NCBI GenBank assembly: GCA_028293265.1
Contig: JAQGPB010000577.1
Coordinates: forward strand, 1-5,171
From: Pedosphaera sp.
Lineage (GTDB): Bacteria; Verrucomicrobiota; Verrucomicrobiae; Limisphaerales; Pedosphaeraceae
Direction: 5' to 3'
Length of the DNA stretch: 5,171 bases
Shown here: positions 4,724-5,171 of the stretch, in pieces
Position numbering within the stretch: position 1 is the first letter of the stretch
How the letters are laid out: each line of letters begins with the position of its first letter
Notes under the pieces: model-generated
The model's input: only the letters and a program-made list of their open reading frames with translations
What the model was told of the DNA's origin: nothing
Database searches by the model: none
Translations under genes and position numbers: made by a program

Positions 4724-4751
4724 TTGCCTTTGCGGCGTAGTGTGCTATCGT
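4724..4751 (+). promoter_or_regulatory. Candidate extended -10 promoter of the lipoprotein gene
   Basis: TTGCCT (4724-4729), a 16-base spacer and TATCGT (4746-4751), preceded by TG one base upstream (TGCTATCGT), make an extended -10 arrangement. The implied start near 4758 leaves a leader of about 14 bases before the ATG at 4772. It would let the lipoprotein gene be expressed independently of the repressor gene, as in phage morons. Confidence 0.35.
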
Positions 4752-4771
4752 GCGTCCGCACTTTTTCAAAT

Positions 4772-5171
4772 ATGATGCCTTCAAAATCATCCTCTCTGAT
4801 ACTCTTCGCGCTGGCATTATTGAGCGCCGGTTGTGATCGGCAGCAAGCATTGCCGCAAGAGCATGGCCGCATCATTTGGCAGTATCACATTGAAACCATC
4901 GAAAGCGGCGCGCATGAAGACCGGCCAAAAATCACCGCGCAGGCTACCAAAATGAATGATGCCGAATGGTTCCGCAAAATAAAGGAAGCAGACCAAAGAC
5001 CAGGCACGTTTTACCCCGATGAAAGCAAACTTAACGAATTGGGGAAAGCGGGATGGGAGATGGTGAGCAGTTATATCGAACCGGAAACTGTGTGGCCGAA
5101 TATTGCTCTTACCGAAGTTGACCCCATGCAGAGGCAACCAAACATCCGGGGCGCTCGCCTCGTGATGGTCT
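4772..5171 (+). CDS. Lipoprotein with DUF4177-like segment (3' truncated by window)
   Basis: The frame stays open from the ATG at 4772 to the window end, giving 133 residues; a second ATG follows immediately. Residues 1-21 form a lipoprotein signal: a Lys5 positive region, the hydrophobic core SLILFALALL and LSAGC with the lipidated Cys21. Asp at +2 (D22) would, by the enterobacterial rule, retain it in the inner membrane, though that rule may not hold here. After the signal, RIIWQYHIETIES (33-45) followed by LNELGKAGWEMVSSYIEPE (84-102) and RGARLVMV (126-133) matches the pattern of small DUF4177-type domains, in which a beta strand is followed by LN-x-LG-x-x-GWE-x-V. Function is unknown. It sits 69 bases after the repressor with its own likely promoter, so it may be a lysogenic-conversion gene or host DNA outside the prophage. 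No Shine-Dalgarno site is clear. Confidence 0.75.
   Translation, partial: MMPSKSSSLILFALALLSAGCDRQQALPQEHGRIIWQYHIETIESGAHEDRPKITAQATKMNDAEWFRKIKEADQRPGTFYPDESKLNELGKAGWEMVSSYIEPETVWPNIALTEVDPMQRQPNIRGARLVMV

Noticed and set aside
4750..4766. Possible terminator GTGC-gtcc-GCAC followed by TTTTT after the XRE gene.
   Set aside because: The stem is only four pairs and sits in the leader of the lipoprotein gene, overlapping its likely transcription start.
1..5171. tRNA genes, CRISPR arrays, insertion-sequence ends or attachment sites.
   Set aside because: I saw no cloverleaf, no regularly spaced repeats, no terminal inverted repeats flanking a transposase and no duplicated core; prophage ends are probably outside the window.

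Overview
The window looks like part of a Mu-like prophage or transposable phage in a bacterium of moderately high GC, perhaps Verrucomicrobiota or a relative. The Mu-like assignment rests on a recognisable Mu gpI-type head protease followed by small scaffold-like genes and a capsid gene. The host guess is an inference from protein style and from leaders that lack Shine-Dalgarno sites; no phylogenetic marker is present.

Layout. Positions 3968 down to 964 on the minus strand hold a tightly packed head operon: a 63-residue AT-hook/helix-turn-helix protein (3968-3777), the protease (3780-3175, overlapping the previous stop by ATGA), a 106-residue and a 79-residue protein that each carry two copies of a short helical repeat (3168-2848 and 2820-2581), the major capsid protein (2528-1578) and a coiled-coil protein of unknown role (1545-964). 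A 276-base stretch without a gene follows (688-963). It contains four hairpins when read on the minus strand, the last being a good intrinsic terminator (719-748). Beyond it lie a 169-residue basic protein with a possible helix-turn-helix (687-178), a 147-base spacer, and the first ten codons of another minus-strand gene (30-1).

On the plus strand an XRE-family repressor-like gene (4082-4702) diverges from the head operon across about 110 bases holding four CTAAC/GTTAG half-sites. A separate plus-strand gene (from 4772, running off the end) encodes a lipoprotein with a DUF4177-like segment. It may be a lysogenic-conversion gene or flanking host DNA.

How the parts fit. The repressor probably controls the divergent promoter, so head-gene expression would be directly under an immunity-type switch, with the small AT-hook protein made first. 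The protease and the two repeat proteins would serve shell assembly and maturation around the capsid protein. The most unusual element is the RNA-like region at 690-860: its stems are complete only if minus-strand G-U pairs are allowed, and its terminator hairpin can be broken by an alternative pairing with the start region of the next gene. This suggests a small RNA or an attenuator between head genes and the gene that follows.
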